In this document: in pieces, positions 10,086-21,532 of the stretch | Layout of the letters: every line of letters begins with the position of its first letter | Position numbering within the stretch: the first letter of the stretch is position 1 | Assembly (NCBI GenBank): GCA_022661535.1 | Contig: JAKULF010000009.1 | Span: forward strand, 2,604,001 to 2,668,000 | Source of the DNA: Eutypa lata | Lineage: Eukaryota; Ascomycota; Sordariomycetes; Xylariales; Diatrypaceae | Direction: 5' to 3' | Length of the DNA stretch: 64,000 nucleotides | Position numbers and translations under genes: made by a program | Notes under the pieces: model-generated | Told to the model about the DNA's origin: nothing | Database searches by the model: none | What the model saw: only the letters and a program-made list of their open reading frames with translations

Positions 10086-10973
10086 CTATTCTGCCAAGGA
10101 GTCGTAACTCATAACCTCGTACCAAAGCGTACCAAGCCCATCTAACATATCAATAGTCACATTCTTGACATCCCCAAAGCCAAGCGACCTGTACAGAGGG
10201 AAGCCCGCAGGTGTTGCGATCAGCGTCACATTCTGGGCCCTCTCCCTTGCCAGCTTCATCCCCCACTCGCACTGCGCCGCCCCAAAGCCATTGCCGTCCC
10301 AATCGGGGTGCGTAGCCAGCAGATTAAGGTATACGTAACGACCGTATACGCTATCGAGGTACGCCTTCGCACGATCGAGCTTCTCCTGCACGTCGAGAGC
10401 ACGCGTCATGTTCAGGTCTAGGTGAGCCGAGCAGTTGAAGTCACTCTTCCCACCACTACCTGCGGCGAGAAACTTCGACGTCTCCTCCGCGAGAGGCAAA
10501 CCTAACCCAAATGGGTTGCCGAGGGTGTTCATCCTCGCTACGCGGGTGTTGTTAGGCGTGCCAAGGTTCCAAATCCCTAGAGAAACGACGCGGCTCGTGC
10601 TTTCTCCTTCCACCGCACGGTCCGGATCGTCGACCGCGATGACCTTGACCACCGCCTCGCTTGGGTCCATCTGCGCGAATTGCCGTTCCATCGCCTGCCG
10701 CATGCATTCCCGGTGGTATTCCGGATACCGGTCTCGGAACTGGTAGACGTACTGGGTGTGTGGGGCCGGCGCAAATGCATCGATCACCACAGTTGCTACG
10801 TCATTGATGTCGGACGCAACGGCATCACGGAAAATGTACGGGACGCCCGAAATTAGGGAGGACGGATCCAGTGGGATTTGTTGTTGGTCAGCGATCCCGC
10901 GGTTAGTGGCGAACGCAAGATTGACAACAAGCAGGAGTGTAGCTAGGAGCGCCTTTGATAAGTTTCGTTCCAT
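10086..10973 (-). CDS. GNAT-family N-acetyltransferase with a predicted signal peptide
   Basis: A single exon of 295 residues starting at ATG 10973; the codons upstream in frame are non-ATG. Residues 1-22 (MERNLSKALLATLLLVVNLA...) form a charged n-region plus a 15-residue hydrophobic core, a convincing secretory signal. The rest is a fungal GNAT. The acetyl-CoA motif A region is YLNLLATHPDWDGNGFGAAQ, with the pyrophosphate-binding loop as DGNGFG instead of the usual Q/R-x-x-G-x-G/A, and motif B reads ATPAGFPLYRSLGF. Several N-glycosylation sequons (NNT, NCS, NMT, NVT twice) fit passage through the secretory pathway. The family acetylates amines with acetyl-CoA; the substrate is unknown. A secreted or ER/vacuolar location is my inference. 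Confidence 0.8.
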   Translation of the reverse strand: MERNLSKALLATLLLVVNLAFATNRGIADQQQIPLDPSSLISGVPYIFRDAVASDINDVATVVIDAFAPAPHTQYVYQFRDRYPEYHRECMRQAMERQFAQMDPSEAVVKVIAVDDPDRAVEGESTSRVVSLGIWNLGTPNNTRVARMNTLGNPFGLGLPLAEETSKFLAAGSGGKSDFNCSAHLDLNMTRALDVQEKLDRAKAYLDSVYGRYVYLNLLATHPDWDGNGFGAAQCEWGMKLARERAQNVTLIATPAGFPLYRSLGFGDVKNVTIDMLDGLGTLWYEVMSYDSLAE

Positions 10974-11718
10974 TTTCACTACTGATGATAGCAATATTCG
11001 ACGACAGAGCCTAGGACTTCAGCATTCATACTAGTATTCTTAAAACATCCAATGTATCCGAGATAATTATATCCTTAGCTATCTGCGCCAAGACTGTTGT
11101 TGACCTATTGGAGTTGGGATAGGCACGTGATGATACAAATCCTATCGAGCTAGAACTTATCTTACGTGTAGACCTTGCGCCCTGGCAACTACCTCTAAGA
11201 ACAAGAATCGCTACGATGTATTTATTATAAATTTCAACCTCACATCACACTCATTTCTAGGGCCAATACAGCAGCCTATTATAAAAGATATACGAGGCTT
11301 ACCGAGCTTAAATATCACCTTTGCTGAAACGATTTTTCGTTGGAACCTTTCATGATAACTAAATTGTAAAGATTTACCCCGGCTATGATCTTAACTGTTA
11401 TCTAGATTATGATATAATGTCTAGCTCGAAATGGAACACTTAAGTAGTGGTGTTCAAATATAAGTCAAACTAAACTTGTCTTACAGTTATATTGAAAGAG
11501 CTCGAAGATTGCAATAAAGTGGCTTAATAAGAGCCAAGCTTGACGTTAGATAACTATCTATCGGACAATCTATCTCTAGAAAATACACAAATTAAAATGG
11601 GATATACTGTTGGATCATTCATACCCAACTTGATGGATTGGTTAGATATGCTCTATCTGTCAATCTCTGAGAAGATAGTTAATATTATTTTATCCTACTC
11701 TACACCACTATATTAAAC
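10974..11718. other. Upstream region of the GNAT gene and 3' flank of the aldo-keto reductase
   Basis: AT-rich sequence of about 745 bases with no open frame of note on either strand. The half next to 10974 should hold the GNAT promoter; the half next to 11718 the reductase 3' end. Confidence 0.4.
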
Positions 11719-12885
11719 CTAATGGGTTTTCCCCTCAACCGTTCCCTCGATACCCTCAAGGTCACTATACAACCTCCACTGGTAATCCAAACTAGGGTCA
11801 TTGAACCTCGCTTTAATGTCCAAAGTCCCAATTCTCTTGATGTCCTCTTCTTCCAACTGGAAGTCCGCCTCGAGGTTTTCCTTGACTTGCCAGTCGATGA
11901 CGCTCTTGGGGATCACGGAACGGCCGTTATTTATCCCCCATGCTAGTGCGATTTGCACGGCACTCTTGCCATACTTCTTGCCCAGTTCCTGCAGAAGTGG
12001 CTGGTCTATAAGCCTCATCATATGCGATATCTCCTTGCTCCAGCCGGTCTTCCTGTAGAAGTCGTTCATGTTACCCAGTGGACTGAACTGAACCACGTGA
12101 ATGCCATGGGATCGAAGCCACTCGTTGAAGGACTTCTGCTGCAAGTATGGGTGAACTTCCATTTGGTGGACAGCCGGGACCTGTAGTCGCGTAAGTAAAC
12201 TGACATCAGCCTCAGATCACTCCCCGGGGCGGATATTCCCCTTTTTAGACATTTGACTTACAACCGAGCATTCTCTTATCAGTGTCTCCAACTCCCCCTT
12301 GCTAAAATTAGAGACGCCAATAGCCTTTGCTTTACCAGTTTTAACCAGCTGCTCCATTGCCTTCCAGGTATCAACAAAGGTCGTCTTTCCCAATATCATC
12401 TTGCCCTGGGAGTCTCGCGGAAAGCGGTCATCACCCCTTGCAAAGGTGCAGGGATAATGCATCATGAGTAAATCCACATAGGGTGTGTCGAGATCGGTAA
12501 GAGACTCGTCTAGAGCTCTTTCAACATCATCGGGGTGGTAATTATTGCACCACAACTTCGTTCCGAGAAAGATCTCCTCCCGGGGAACACCGCTGGCCCT
12601 GATGCCCTTTCCGACCTGCTTCTCGACATTGTAAACTCGTGCGGTATCAATCAGGCGCATCCCTGCCTTCAAAGCCCTACAGACCCCATCTTCCTGTGAA
12701 TCTGGGTCTTGAAATGTGCCGAAGCCGATAGAGGGGATCTTGGCCCCAGTGTTCAGGGTGAATTGTGTAGTACGTGTCGTGCTGGCAAACCGAGCTATCA
12801 ATGGTAGTCGGGTAGAATGAATCGTATGTAGGAACATCTTTGACCAGCGCTGGATAGGCGAGTACCTGAGTGATTGACACGCCAT
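11719..12885 (-). CDS. Aldo-keto reductase (AKR), possible mitochondrial presequence
   Basis: Exons 12885-12262 and 12180-11719 give 361 residues. AKRs reduce aldehydes or ketones with NADPH. The catalytic tetrad is present: Asp80 and Tyr85 in LIDTARVYN, Lys110 in FLGTKLW, His143 in LLMMHYPC. The second AKR signature (IGVSNFSKGELE) and the NADP-site block IPKSV are also present. The body is close to Gcy1/glycerol- or glyceraldehyde-reductase-like AKRs. About 45 residues precede the first conserved block (NTGAKIPSIGFGTF); they are Arg/Ser/Thr-rich with no acidic residue, like a mitochondrial presequence. A later start at Met17 would shorten it. First gene of the candidate sugar cluster, same strand as the transporter. 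Confidence 0.88.
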
Positions 12886-13980
12886 CGTGTGCTCGAGAAG
12901 AAGAAATGAATGTATAATTTTTCTATCAAGTAGGCTCCTTGAATTCCTATATTTCAGTCGAAATCCTTTCTGATCAAGACATATGATCCTATCGACAGCC
13001 CGCTGTTTCCCAAGTCACAAGGGCAATAAGAAGGTAACGTGGAGATCGATGCTGTTCAGCTTTAAACAAATATCGTGACTAGTGATAGATGGAGACGGCC
13101 GAGTCAATGCTATTCATAGGCATATGGGACTATATCCCATGCCTTGTTGAACTTGATTGGAAGGAATGACGCGGTTTCAATGTCGGAAATCCCGCCTTAG
13201 TTCGTTCTACTCACCTGCGTCCCTCGAGACGAGATCAGTCTTGGCATTGAATTGGCGCACCATACTACCGTAGTTATTGTGGGTTCGCATAGGCTTTGCT
13301 CGAATCGAAGGCGCACTAATGTAGTTGATGCAGGAACTGGCTAAACATGTTACATTGTAGATGAACCACGTCTCCAGGTTGTGCGGGACAGTCGCGCGGG
13401 GACAGTGTAGATCTTGTCAGCATTCATTTTCCACCCTAGGCAGTGTTTACAAGATGTAGTCCTACACCTCTCCTGAGTAGCCATTGCTTTCCCGGTGAAG
13501 TAGCACCTGAACTTAGGAAATCCAATTTTATCATGAGCTTGTGCCGTTGGTCTGACGACTGAAATGTAGGCAGGTTTTAATATCATTAGGATCAGTGATA
13601 AGCATACATAATGATTTGAAGCATAATTGCGTGAAGTGCTAGAGTTGTAATTAGAACTATTTCGATCCTTCCCTAGTGTCTTTTCTATACAATATCAGTT
13701 GTCTTCTCATGCATCCTTATAATTTGGAAGACCAATATGACTCGCGCATTATCAATTTTTCATGCTCATGGGGCTAGTACATGACAATATAGTTATATTG
13801 GATGGCTCTTTACGTTCGGTTGCCGCTATACAATTAGACTTGATTGAAAACAATATTGGAATAATAGATATATCTCGTTTTCTCGTTATATCTCTCTAGC
13901 TTCATGTAAAGTGCCATTCTTAGAGTGAAGACAATAGCAAACCACCCACTTCACCAACATATATTAGTGACTGTTGTTAA
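12886..13980. other. Spacer between the aldo-keto reductase and the sugar transporter
   Basis: About 1.1 kb holding the reductase promoter and the transporter 3' flank. No open frame shows family similarity, and no repeat is evident. Confidence 0.4.
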
Positions 13981-15816
13981 TCATTCAACGTGAAATGCCG
14001 CCTCTACGTCACATTTGTCTGCCACTCGGGCGGCATTAGATGCAATAGCCGTCTCTTCTTTAAGCCTCTTGTATGTTTTTTCAGCCTCCCAGGTCCACGG
14101 GCTATCAGCAGCAAACAGAAGGTCCATTTCCTCCAGCGTCCTTTGGTTTGACTCGGGATACAAAGCCCAGACTATTTGGAGTAAGCTTGATGTAAATTTT
14201 AAGAGAAGATCTCGAGGAATATAGTTACTTACCAATAGGAATACTGACCACGTTTACGATACCGAAGATGTACATGGTCTTCTCGTTTATAGCTCCAACA
14301 ATGTATGGTAAAACCAGGGTCAAGGTTCTGACAGGTGTTAGTATATTATCACAATCAGGATGGTCTGAGGATGCTTACCCGTTTCCGATGCTCCAACCGA
14401 CAACGCCCCAAGCATTCCCCTTGGCTCGGACATTCAGCGGGAAGATCTCAGCAGGATACAGCCACGGAACGGTCAGCCAGGTCGCCCCAAAGACAAAAGT
14501 ATACGCAAAGACCATCGAAGCGGCAGCCGCACCCCATCGATTAGCAGCGTCTGTGCTTCCGGTGGCTTGAGCATTCAGTCCACCTTGGGCGAGGCCACCA
14601 ACGAGGAACATCGCGATCGCCTGTCCGACGGAGCCCCAGTATAGTGTCCAACGACGACCAATTCTATCGATAGTAAAGACACAGATCAATGTGGCAAAGG
14701 TATAGAAGATGTTGTTCAACCCCGACACCCAAAGTGACTTCTGTGGGTCGAAGCCTGCGATGTGGAAAATTGCTGTAGCTAGATTAGCAGGCAGGTTTTC
14801 GTAATTGAGCTTTGCAAACGAGACTTACTTGGACCGTACATCGTGATTCCAGCAATTCCTGTCCAGCACTGAATGATCTGCAGCCAGATCACTAGCTGGA
14901 CCCGCCGGCCTACATGTAGCTTTCCAGACCCTAGCCCAAACAACATATGTATGTAGGAAGTTCCTTGTGAAGATTGTTCAAGTTGGATGATGTCTCTAAT
15001 GTCGGCAAGCTCGGCGTCGGCCTGTGTAGAACCCACACCTGTCGTCCCTCGAAGACGTTGGAGAATATATAACGCTTCTTCATCCCTCTCCACTTTGCAA
15101 AGCCAGCGTGGAGATTCTGGGAAAAGGAAGCATCCAAAGAGGAGGAATATCAAGGGTATAATCTGGAAAGCAATGGGGAAGCGCCATCGAAAAGCTGATT
15201 CACCGTTATCAACGAAGCTGAGGCCGAATCCTAACCAGTAAGCCACCACGACGCCAAAAATGTTCAGCGTAAACTCCATGGCGATGAAAGCGCCGCGGGA
15301 ACTGTGGTGGGCGAGTTCAGACGCCCAAACTGGCACGATCCCATTGAGGATTCCAGTTCCAATTCCATTCACTAGCCTTGATCCGATCATCCAGTTAGCA
15401 TTCATTGCAGAACACTGCAAGGATGCGCCGACGATGCCCCAAGCAGCACCGATAGCGATTGTATTTATTCTGCCGAATCGGTCGCCAATAGAGCCTCCCA
15501 TCATACATCCAACCAAGGTGCCCAGATAGAAAACAGACATGATTCCTCCCTGCAAAAGCGTATCGGTAACGACGGGTTCGCCGGTTTCGTCAACATAGCC
15601 GAAACCCATGAGGTCGATGTAATGTTTCGAACTGTTCACTCCTCCCATCATCCCCTGGTCGTAACCTAGATTCTCATTAGCGGAAGATCCGGAAATGCCA
15701 ATGGGTGTTTCCTAACCGAAAAAGAATATCGATAGGCCTGCGAGACAGTTCACGGCTATGAGAAGGGAGCGCTCCTTAAGTCGTGTTGCGACCATCCATT
15801 TCTGTCGTTGGTCCAT
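13981..15816 (-). CDS. MFS sugar transporter (monosaccharide/hexose type)
   Basis: Five exons (15816-15717, 15665-14829, 14772-14379, 14327-14233, 14171-13981) give 538 residues, normal for the sugar porter family. Visible hallmarks: FFFGYDQGMMGGVNSSKHYI in TM1, GDRFGR in the TM2-3 loop, FPESPRWL at the end of TM6, GPTIFHIAGFD in TM7, DRIGRRWTLYWG in the TM8-9 loop and YPESNQRTLEEMD, a variant of PETKGRTLEE, after TM12. Twelve membrane segments are expected in the plasma membrane. The fungal Hxt/monosaccharide group fits best; substrate cannot be read from sequence. Position between the reductase and a lactonase suggests it imports the substrate of this cluster. All introns are GT-AG and frame-preserving. 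Confidence 0.93.
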
Positions 15817-16390
15817 TGTAACAGTAGTCAAATTTGACGAATACTAGACAAGGCAGGGCAACAATAGGTAAATTGCAGACGTGAAGGTCTTGGGGAGGTT
15901 ATTTAGTAAAATTTCCGTGTAGCCTTAACCTCGTAGACCCAGCCAAATATATATCCGACCTAAATAGCGGAAGACTCGTTCGTATATGATACATCACGAC
16001 ACTCATTCGTACCCATGTGTGGGGACCCCATGGGGCTCTTCAGGTGGTGTAATCAAGATGGCGATCTCTACGTCACTCAACATGGGGTAGCAAATCCATG
16101 AGATCTGAATCACCATTCAAGGGGTTCTGCCCTCGAGCCGACACGAGGGTACCCAGGCGCACGGAGGCCCTCTCACCTCAGCGAAGAAAGCTACCAGGCT
16201 ACTAGTCTCGGGGTTTAACCACAGACAGGGATATCATGACTGACCACTAGACTCATTTTTGTGGTGAATTCCGAGGTGCTAGAGGTAGTTATACGCTGGC
16301 CTTGAGTTTCATCAAAGTCTCCTAGGAGGGACAAGTATTCTATGACTACTTACAGCCGTCATCTTTATCAACAATATATACATGGCGTCG
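15817..16390. promoter_or_regulatory. Promoter region of the sugar transporter (and lactonase 3' flank)
   Basis: Contains a G/C palindrome at 16019-16035 (GTGGGGACCCCATGGGG), whose GTGGGG matches the published CreA consensus SYGGRG. That motif is short and expected by chance every few hundred bases, so carbon-catabolite control is only a suggestion. Confidence 0.35.
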
Positions 16391-17466
16391 TTAAATTTTC
16401 AGGAGGGCCCCTCTAACAGAAGGATCAAGCTTTGCTTTCCACAGGCGATGCTCATTAAGGATGAATAGTTCACCGGCTCGTCCAAAACAAAAATTGGCGG
16501 CACCCCCTGTAACCGAGATTCGTCCTAATAAGACACCTCCAGGAGACCATACATTAATTCCATCTCCACAACCACTATACACGTTTCCATTCATATCGCA
16601 CTTAATTCCATCCGGTACACCTACGTCGGCAAAAGCAAAGAGTCTTCGGTTTTGCAAGGTCGGTTGGCCATGAATGTAAATTACGTCGAATGCGTATCTG
16701 ATAGAAAATTTGATTAGTTCTGGAATAATGCATGTCTGCGAAAACCCACTACTTACATGGAAGAAACTCTGCTGAGATCCGTCGATCCATCGCCATGGAT
16801 GTAATCCGTGTCAGTGACATATAATACCAACTCGTCGGGAGAGAAACAAAGCCCATTCGGGCGTTGAAAGCCGTCAGCCACAGCTCTGATGGAAGAGGTC
16901 TTTGGATCGAATCGGTAAACTTGGCTAGGGAGTGAAGGTGGCGGTCTGTAGCCTTGCTCGAATCCGTAGATAGGGTCCGTGAACCAAATACACCCGTCAT
17001 TGCTGAGGACAACGTCGTTCACAGAGTTGAAAGGTCGGCCGTGAAAGCTGGTCAAGACCGGTTCGGTCTCATACGGCGGCGTGGAGGACATTCGAAACAA
17101 ACCACTCGGAGCCGTCATTGACCCTTGAGCGCAGAATAGGATATCCTCGCCATAATTCACCCCACCGTTCGCCATATGTATGCCATCGCATCGGATTTCA
17201 TCGCGGGTTGTGGCTTGTGTACCATCATCCCCGAGTGAGATTTTGGAGATTTGAATTTTCTTGTTGCCATCTGCATCGGGGAACAGATTGCTCGTGATGA
17301 AAAGTTCGTTTTTAGCAGGTAAGAATACTCCCGCCTCGTGAGCGAATGGGTATTCCTCGACCGAAAGGAGTAGCTCTAGAGTGGGGTGTTCACCGATGAG
17401 CTTGTGGAAAGCTACGTCATGGGTTTTCCAGGCCGAGGGATCTGTATCGGTCATCTTGATTTCCAT
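16391..17466 (-). CDS. SMP-30/gluconolactonase-family lactonase
   Basis: Exons 17466-16757 and 16697-16391 give 338 residues, forming a six-bladed beta-propeller of the SMP-30/gluconolaconase/LRE type. These enzymes open sugar lactones to aldonic acids with one divalent metal. The expected ligands are visible: Glu44 in AHEAGVF, Asn150-Asp151 in NSVNDVVLSNDG, Asn204 in RPNGLCFSPDE and Asp266 in GVPDGIKCD. No signal peptide, so it is probably cytosolic. ATG 17466 is used; Met5 is an alternative. The gene is divergent from the class II aldolase across 657 bases, so the two are likely co-expressed. With a sugar dehydrogenase it would form an oxidative sugar route. Confidence 0.9.
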
Positions 17467-18123
17467 ATGTTTTCTCCGGGAGTCCGGATGCGATAGAATG
17501 TCTTTTCAAGGGGAATGACGATTTCCTGGCTGGGCGAAACCATAAGTTTACTAATATATAAGCACTTAATACATATTATAATGGAGTGCCATGCATTGCG
17601 TTCGATACGAGACTTAGAACAATACACATGGAATAGCGACGGCCGCTTCTCTCCACCTCTGCTCAACAGCGCAGGTAATGAGGGGGTAAAATGGCCAATC
17701 AAGCAGGCACAAAAAGGCAATTGGAGTAATGAACTATCCGCGTAACTTGTGATCTTAGCCCAATAGCCCTACACAGACTCAATGTACGGAGCTCATCTGC
17801 ATGGTATGTTTGAAACTGCCAATCGCTTGTCGTTTAAACACAATCGTGTGGGGTTGCACCCACATGACTACTTCTCACATAGGTAGTACCGTTCGGCTAG
17901 CCCCCTCGAGACGATGATATGAATTTCTACGCCACTTCTATTGAAGCTTTCCGCTCTTCGGATGTATTTAGAAATGCAGGATAATCAAACAGCTGACGCA
18001 AGAAGAACTCCTGGATCGTTAGCAAAGTGGTATTTAGGTCCTTCCCCGTCATTCGGCCTCTATACTGTTCTCCTTTTTTGTCTTCACTCACGACTTCTTT
18101 CCATCATATGATATTGTAGAACT
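17467..18123. promoter_or_regulatory. Divergent promoter between lactonase and class II aldolase
   Basis: Both start codons face outward across this 657-base stretch. It holds an inverted repeat TGTGGG-N6-CCCACA at 17847-17864. A similar GTGGGG/CCCCA palindrome lies upstream of the transporter. These could be operator half-sites, but the zinc-cluster regulator nearby would more usually bind CGG triplets, so the link is speculative. Confidence 0.4.
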
Positions 18124-19077
18124 ATGTTTGATCTGTTCATGAAAAAGATGGCTGTTCCAGAAAATTGGCGCGAGACGAATCGTCATCTCCAGATCCTAGA
18201 AGCAGCAGAAAAGGGGCAGTACGGGGTAATAGCCGCTATTGCATACAATATCGAACAGATTCTCGGCCTAGTCCGCGCGGCGGAACAGGCCCGGTCGCCA
18301 TTGATACTCCAGTTTTTCCCATGGGCGATCGCTTTCTCCGATGGATTGTTGGTACGGACAGCTGCAGACGCTGCAAGGCGAGCCTCCGTGCCGGTATCCG
18401 TTCACCTTGACCATGCGCAGGACGAGGGGATGATTAAGTTGGCAGCCGACTCGCTGCCGTTCGACTCCATCATGGTAGATATGTCACACTATGAAAAGGC
18501 CGAGAACCTGGAGAAGACGGCCAAATGGGTGGCCTACTGCCACGGGAAGGGTATTGCGACTGAGGCCGAGCCCGGCAGAATCGAAGGCGGCGAAGACGGC
18601 GTCATGGATACGGCGGGCTTGGAGGCAAGCAAAACAACACCGGAGGAAGTCGATGAATTTATCGCCACTGGTGTCGATGCATTGGCTCCGGCATTCGGCA
18701 ACGTACATGGCGAGTACGGACCGCGGGGCCCACAGCTTGACTTCGAAAGGTCGGTAAACGTACCTTGAACTTCGTAGTCTATCTACTAATCCTGCATAAG
18801 GTTCGAAAACATTTATAAGCAAGTGAATGGTCGGGTTCGCTGCGTTCTCCACGGAACCAACGGTTTCCCTGCAGATGTCATGAAGCGGTGCATCGCCGCT
18901 GGTCTTACCAAGATCAATGTAAACAGATTGGTGCTTGACGACTACTATACACACTTGCGAGCAGAAAGTTCACGCAAATTGCCGCATACAACATTGATTG
19001 AAGAGGGTGTGGAGTGCGTGATCAAGCAGACCAAGGAGTGGATGGATATATGCGGTTCCTCCGGCAAGGCGCCATGA
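18124..19077 (+). CDS. Class II (metal-dependent) ketose aldolase, F_bP_aldolase family
   Basis: Exons 18124-18749 and 18801-19077 give 300 residues. Class II aldolases cleave ketose (bis)phosphates or related aldols with a zinc ion. Metal ligands and catalytic Asp are in place: Asp96 and His97 in VHLDHAQDE, His195 in FGNVHGEYGP, His226 in VLHGTNG. The Glu-rich block TEAEPGRIEGGEDG corresponds to the family's VEAELGxxGGxED, and KINVNRLVLDDY to the usual KINVxT. HGTNG replaces HGGSG in the phosphate-binding loop, so the substrate may differ from fructose bisphosphate. The glycolytic aldolase of fungi is longer (about 360), so this is an accessory paralogue. The donor is GTCGGT, the only one that keeps frame. 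Confidence 0.85.
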
Positions 19078-19171
19078 GCCGTAAGTTGATATTATTACAT
19101 TATAAAGATATTTAACGCCCGATACTTGAAGAACCTTCAGGGCCGAACGGAACTTAATGTACATATCGGTC

Positions 19172-21532
19172 TTAATCCATTGACCTCCAAGTACTCACCA
19201 ATTTTTCGCTTAGTGACCTGATGGGCCACCCTGCTCGCTGGCGACACTTGAAAAGGAGGTCCAAGACGCAACGCCTTTGATCCGGGTTCTCAGTCGGGAT
19301 ACCAGCTTATACGCTTAGCGAAGGCACATTGAGGAAATTGCAGGTGTAACTAACCGATGAACAAGCATTGTGCACATATCACGCTCGATGCGTAATCACT
19401 TAAAGTCATTGCAATGCCGCAGATAGTTCTTACACTCTCGTTGAGTTTCTTTCGTAAACGTGCGTACCTTGCAAGGTCTCCTGGGATAGGGCAATGTAGA
19501 GACAATAGAATATTTGAGGCATGATACAGTTGCAAAGCAATTCCTACATGTCATTAGTATAGAACCGACGCAGAAAGGAAACCCGCTTACCGAAAGGCGC
19601 CGGTTGAACCCATAAAGGTTGGAACACATCTTCGTCAGTCGACGGTAGAGGCAATTCCTTGAATTCGACAGTCAAGTGCAGTTTCCATTGCTCAAGGCTT
19701 TCTCTCAGAGAGTCCCCTCTAGCTATTCTCGTGACAGGATCTACCTTACCTGCCTCGACCTCTGCCACGGAGCAATAATTGATCACCTGAGAAAAGTAGA
19801 ATACCGAACGAGCGGCAAGCTCGTGAGGATCCAGCTCAGGCAATGTTCTCACAGGTCGCCAAAATGTGAATGGCTTCCTGTTTTCGAGGTACGCGGCGAA
19901 CACATCCTGACAAAGCCAAGCCCACCACACCGCTTGTCTCAGACCCTTCGAATCTCCGTGTATCACCTGAGACCTCTGAATCCAGAATACGCCATGAAGA
20001 TGTCTCTCCCAATCTTGACTTGACCCGTCTAACATTTCATATGCCGAGATAATGAGAGACGTGGCGACCAGCTCTAAGCTGGTCTTATAGGTATTGTAGT
20101 GCATGGCTTTTTGTATGTAATGGAGTGTTTTGTAATAATATGACAAGGCATCGTCGAGGTTGTATTCATAGTTCTCGTTCACGTGAGAACTTAATGACAA
20201 GTAGCGGACAGACAGTGCCAGGATAGCATTCATCAGTCCTACATTTCGCACCTAGGATACACATTAGCCACAATATGGAAGTCAAAGCGGCTAGGTAGTG
20301 ACTAGACTGAAAGAGACATGATGAAATCGAATATAACGCACCGCAAGATGTGGTACATGTACCGCGAAGTTCTTGTGTGGGTCGAAAAGATCCATCTTTT
20401 AAGACGTTAGAACCCTTACCAACGAGCATGGCCTAGGACCGTCACCACAACATACCCAGGTGCTAATATGTTGTACGAAATGGCGAAAGGCATAGTGCTC
20501 CTGCTCCAGTATCTCTATAGAGGTCTCAGATTGCCATAACTGCTTCTCAAGGACTTGATCTTGGTCAAGAGAGTCGTTCCGCTCAAGTAGACCAGGGTTT
20601 GATGATGCTGGGGAATCAGCGACTGCTTGGGTCCCATTGTTTGACGGGTCCAGCTGTGGAGGGTCAATGGGTGGCAGTGTAGCAGAATTCCCAAATATGT
20701 TGAGACCCTTCGTTTCGAAGTTCATATTCCACAAGTCCCCGTTCTGGTTGACTGCATCTCGGAATAACAAATTGACCCATCTTTCCGTTGCAACTTCCAC
20801 GTTGTCCGAGAATGCAGTAGAAGGGGGTCGATAATCATACAGAGTCGGTGCTCTAGGAGAGTGCGGATTGGAGCATGAAGCAGCGACATTAGACTGGCCA
20901 GTTGCATCAACTCCAACACTGACCACTGGTGAATGGGCTTCATCCAGGGCTGTAAATGAGCCACCAATACCAGTCCCGGGGCTTTGGTGAATAGGTTGGT
21001 GAGCTCTTTGTTCATCAACAGAAAAGTCAGCCTCCAGAACGGGAATTCCATTCTCCTCTGGTTCGGGTCCGGGAGGTTCGGAGTCATCCGGTGTTTCCAG
21101 CTCTTCTTGTACATGGTCGAGTCCGGCTCTAGATGTGGTAGATATGGGAGTGTGTTCTTGCCTATTGCAGTCTTGGTCACCATAAAGACATATGTTCTTA
21201 GTCCTATCGCAGCCACCGCATATTGGCTTTACTTCATCGCATTTGACATGCCTTCTTCGGCATGTGAGACTGACATTTCTAGTTAACTTCTACATGTCGA
21301 GAAAGAGGTGACGGGGTATAATACGGTAGAGGATCAAGAGGGGTGCCAAAATATCTAGGTAAATGGGTAATAGGTAGGTAGGTGGAGTTAATCGCACAGT
21401 GATTCTGTGCAACACCCAGCTTCAGGAATCTTACCATCCTGTTGTTTTGCGAAGTCCTCGACCGCGCGACAGCCGGCCTCTGCTGAAGCGGCGCCCCTCT
21501 CGGCTATCTTCAGATCTAGGGGTAGTCGGCAT
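19172..21532 (-). CDS. Zn2Cys6 transcription factor (fungal_trans_2 type), probable cluster regulator
   Basis: Six exons (21532-21435, 21269-20456, 20395-20342, 20251-19591, 19543-19355, 19305-19172) give 649 residues. The zinc cluster is rebuilt only by splicing: exon 1 ends RGLRKTTG plus TG, exon 2 adds T to make the first Cys, then LTCRRRHVKCDEVKPICGGC and the last Cys at KNIC. A Pro/Glu/Ser-rich linker follows. From about residue 285 comes the C-terminal regulatory domain: HFVQHISTW-MDLFDPHKNF, RNVGLMNAILALSVRYLSL, LQLYHASNILL, then IAGIPTENPDQRRC. Predicted nuclear. It converges on the aldolase gene (95 bases apart) and is divergent from the SDR at 22050, a usual place for a pathway-specific regulator. 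Confidence 0.88.
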
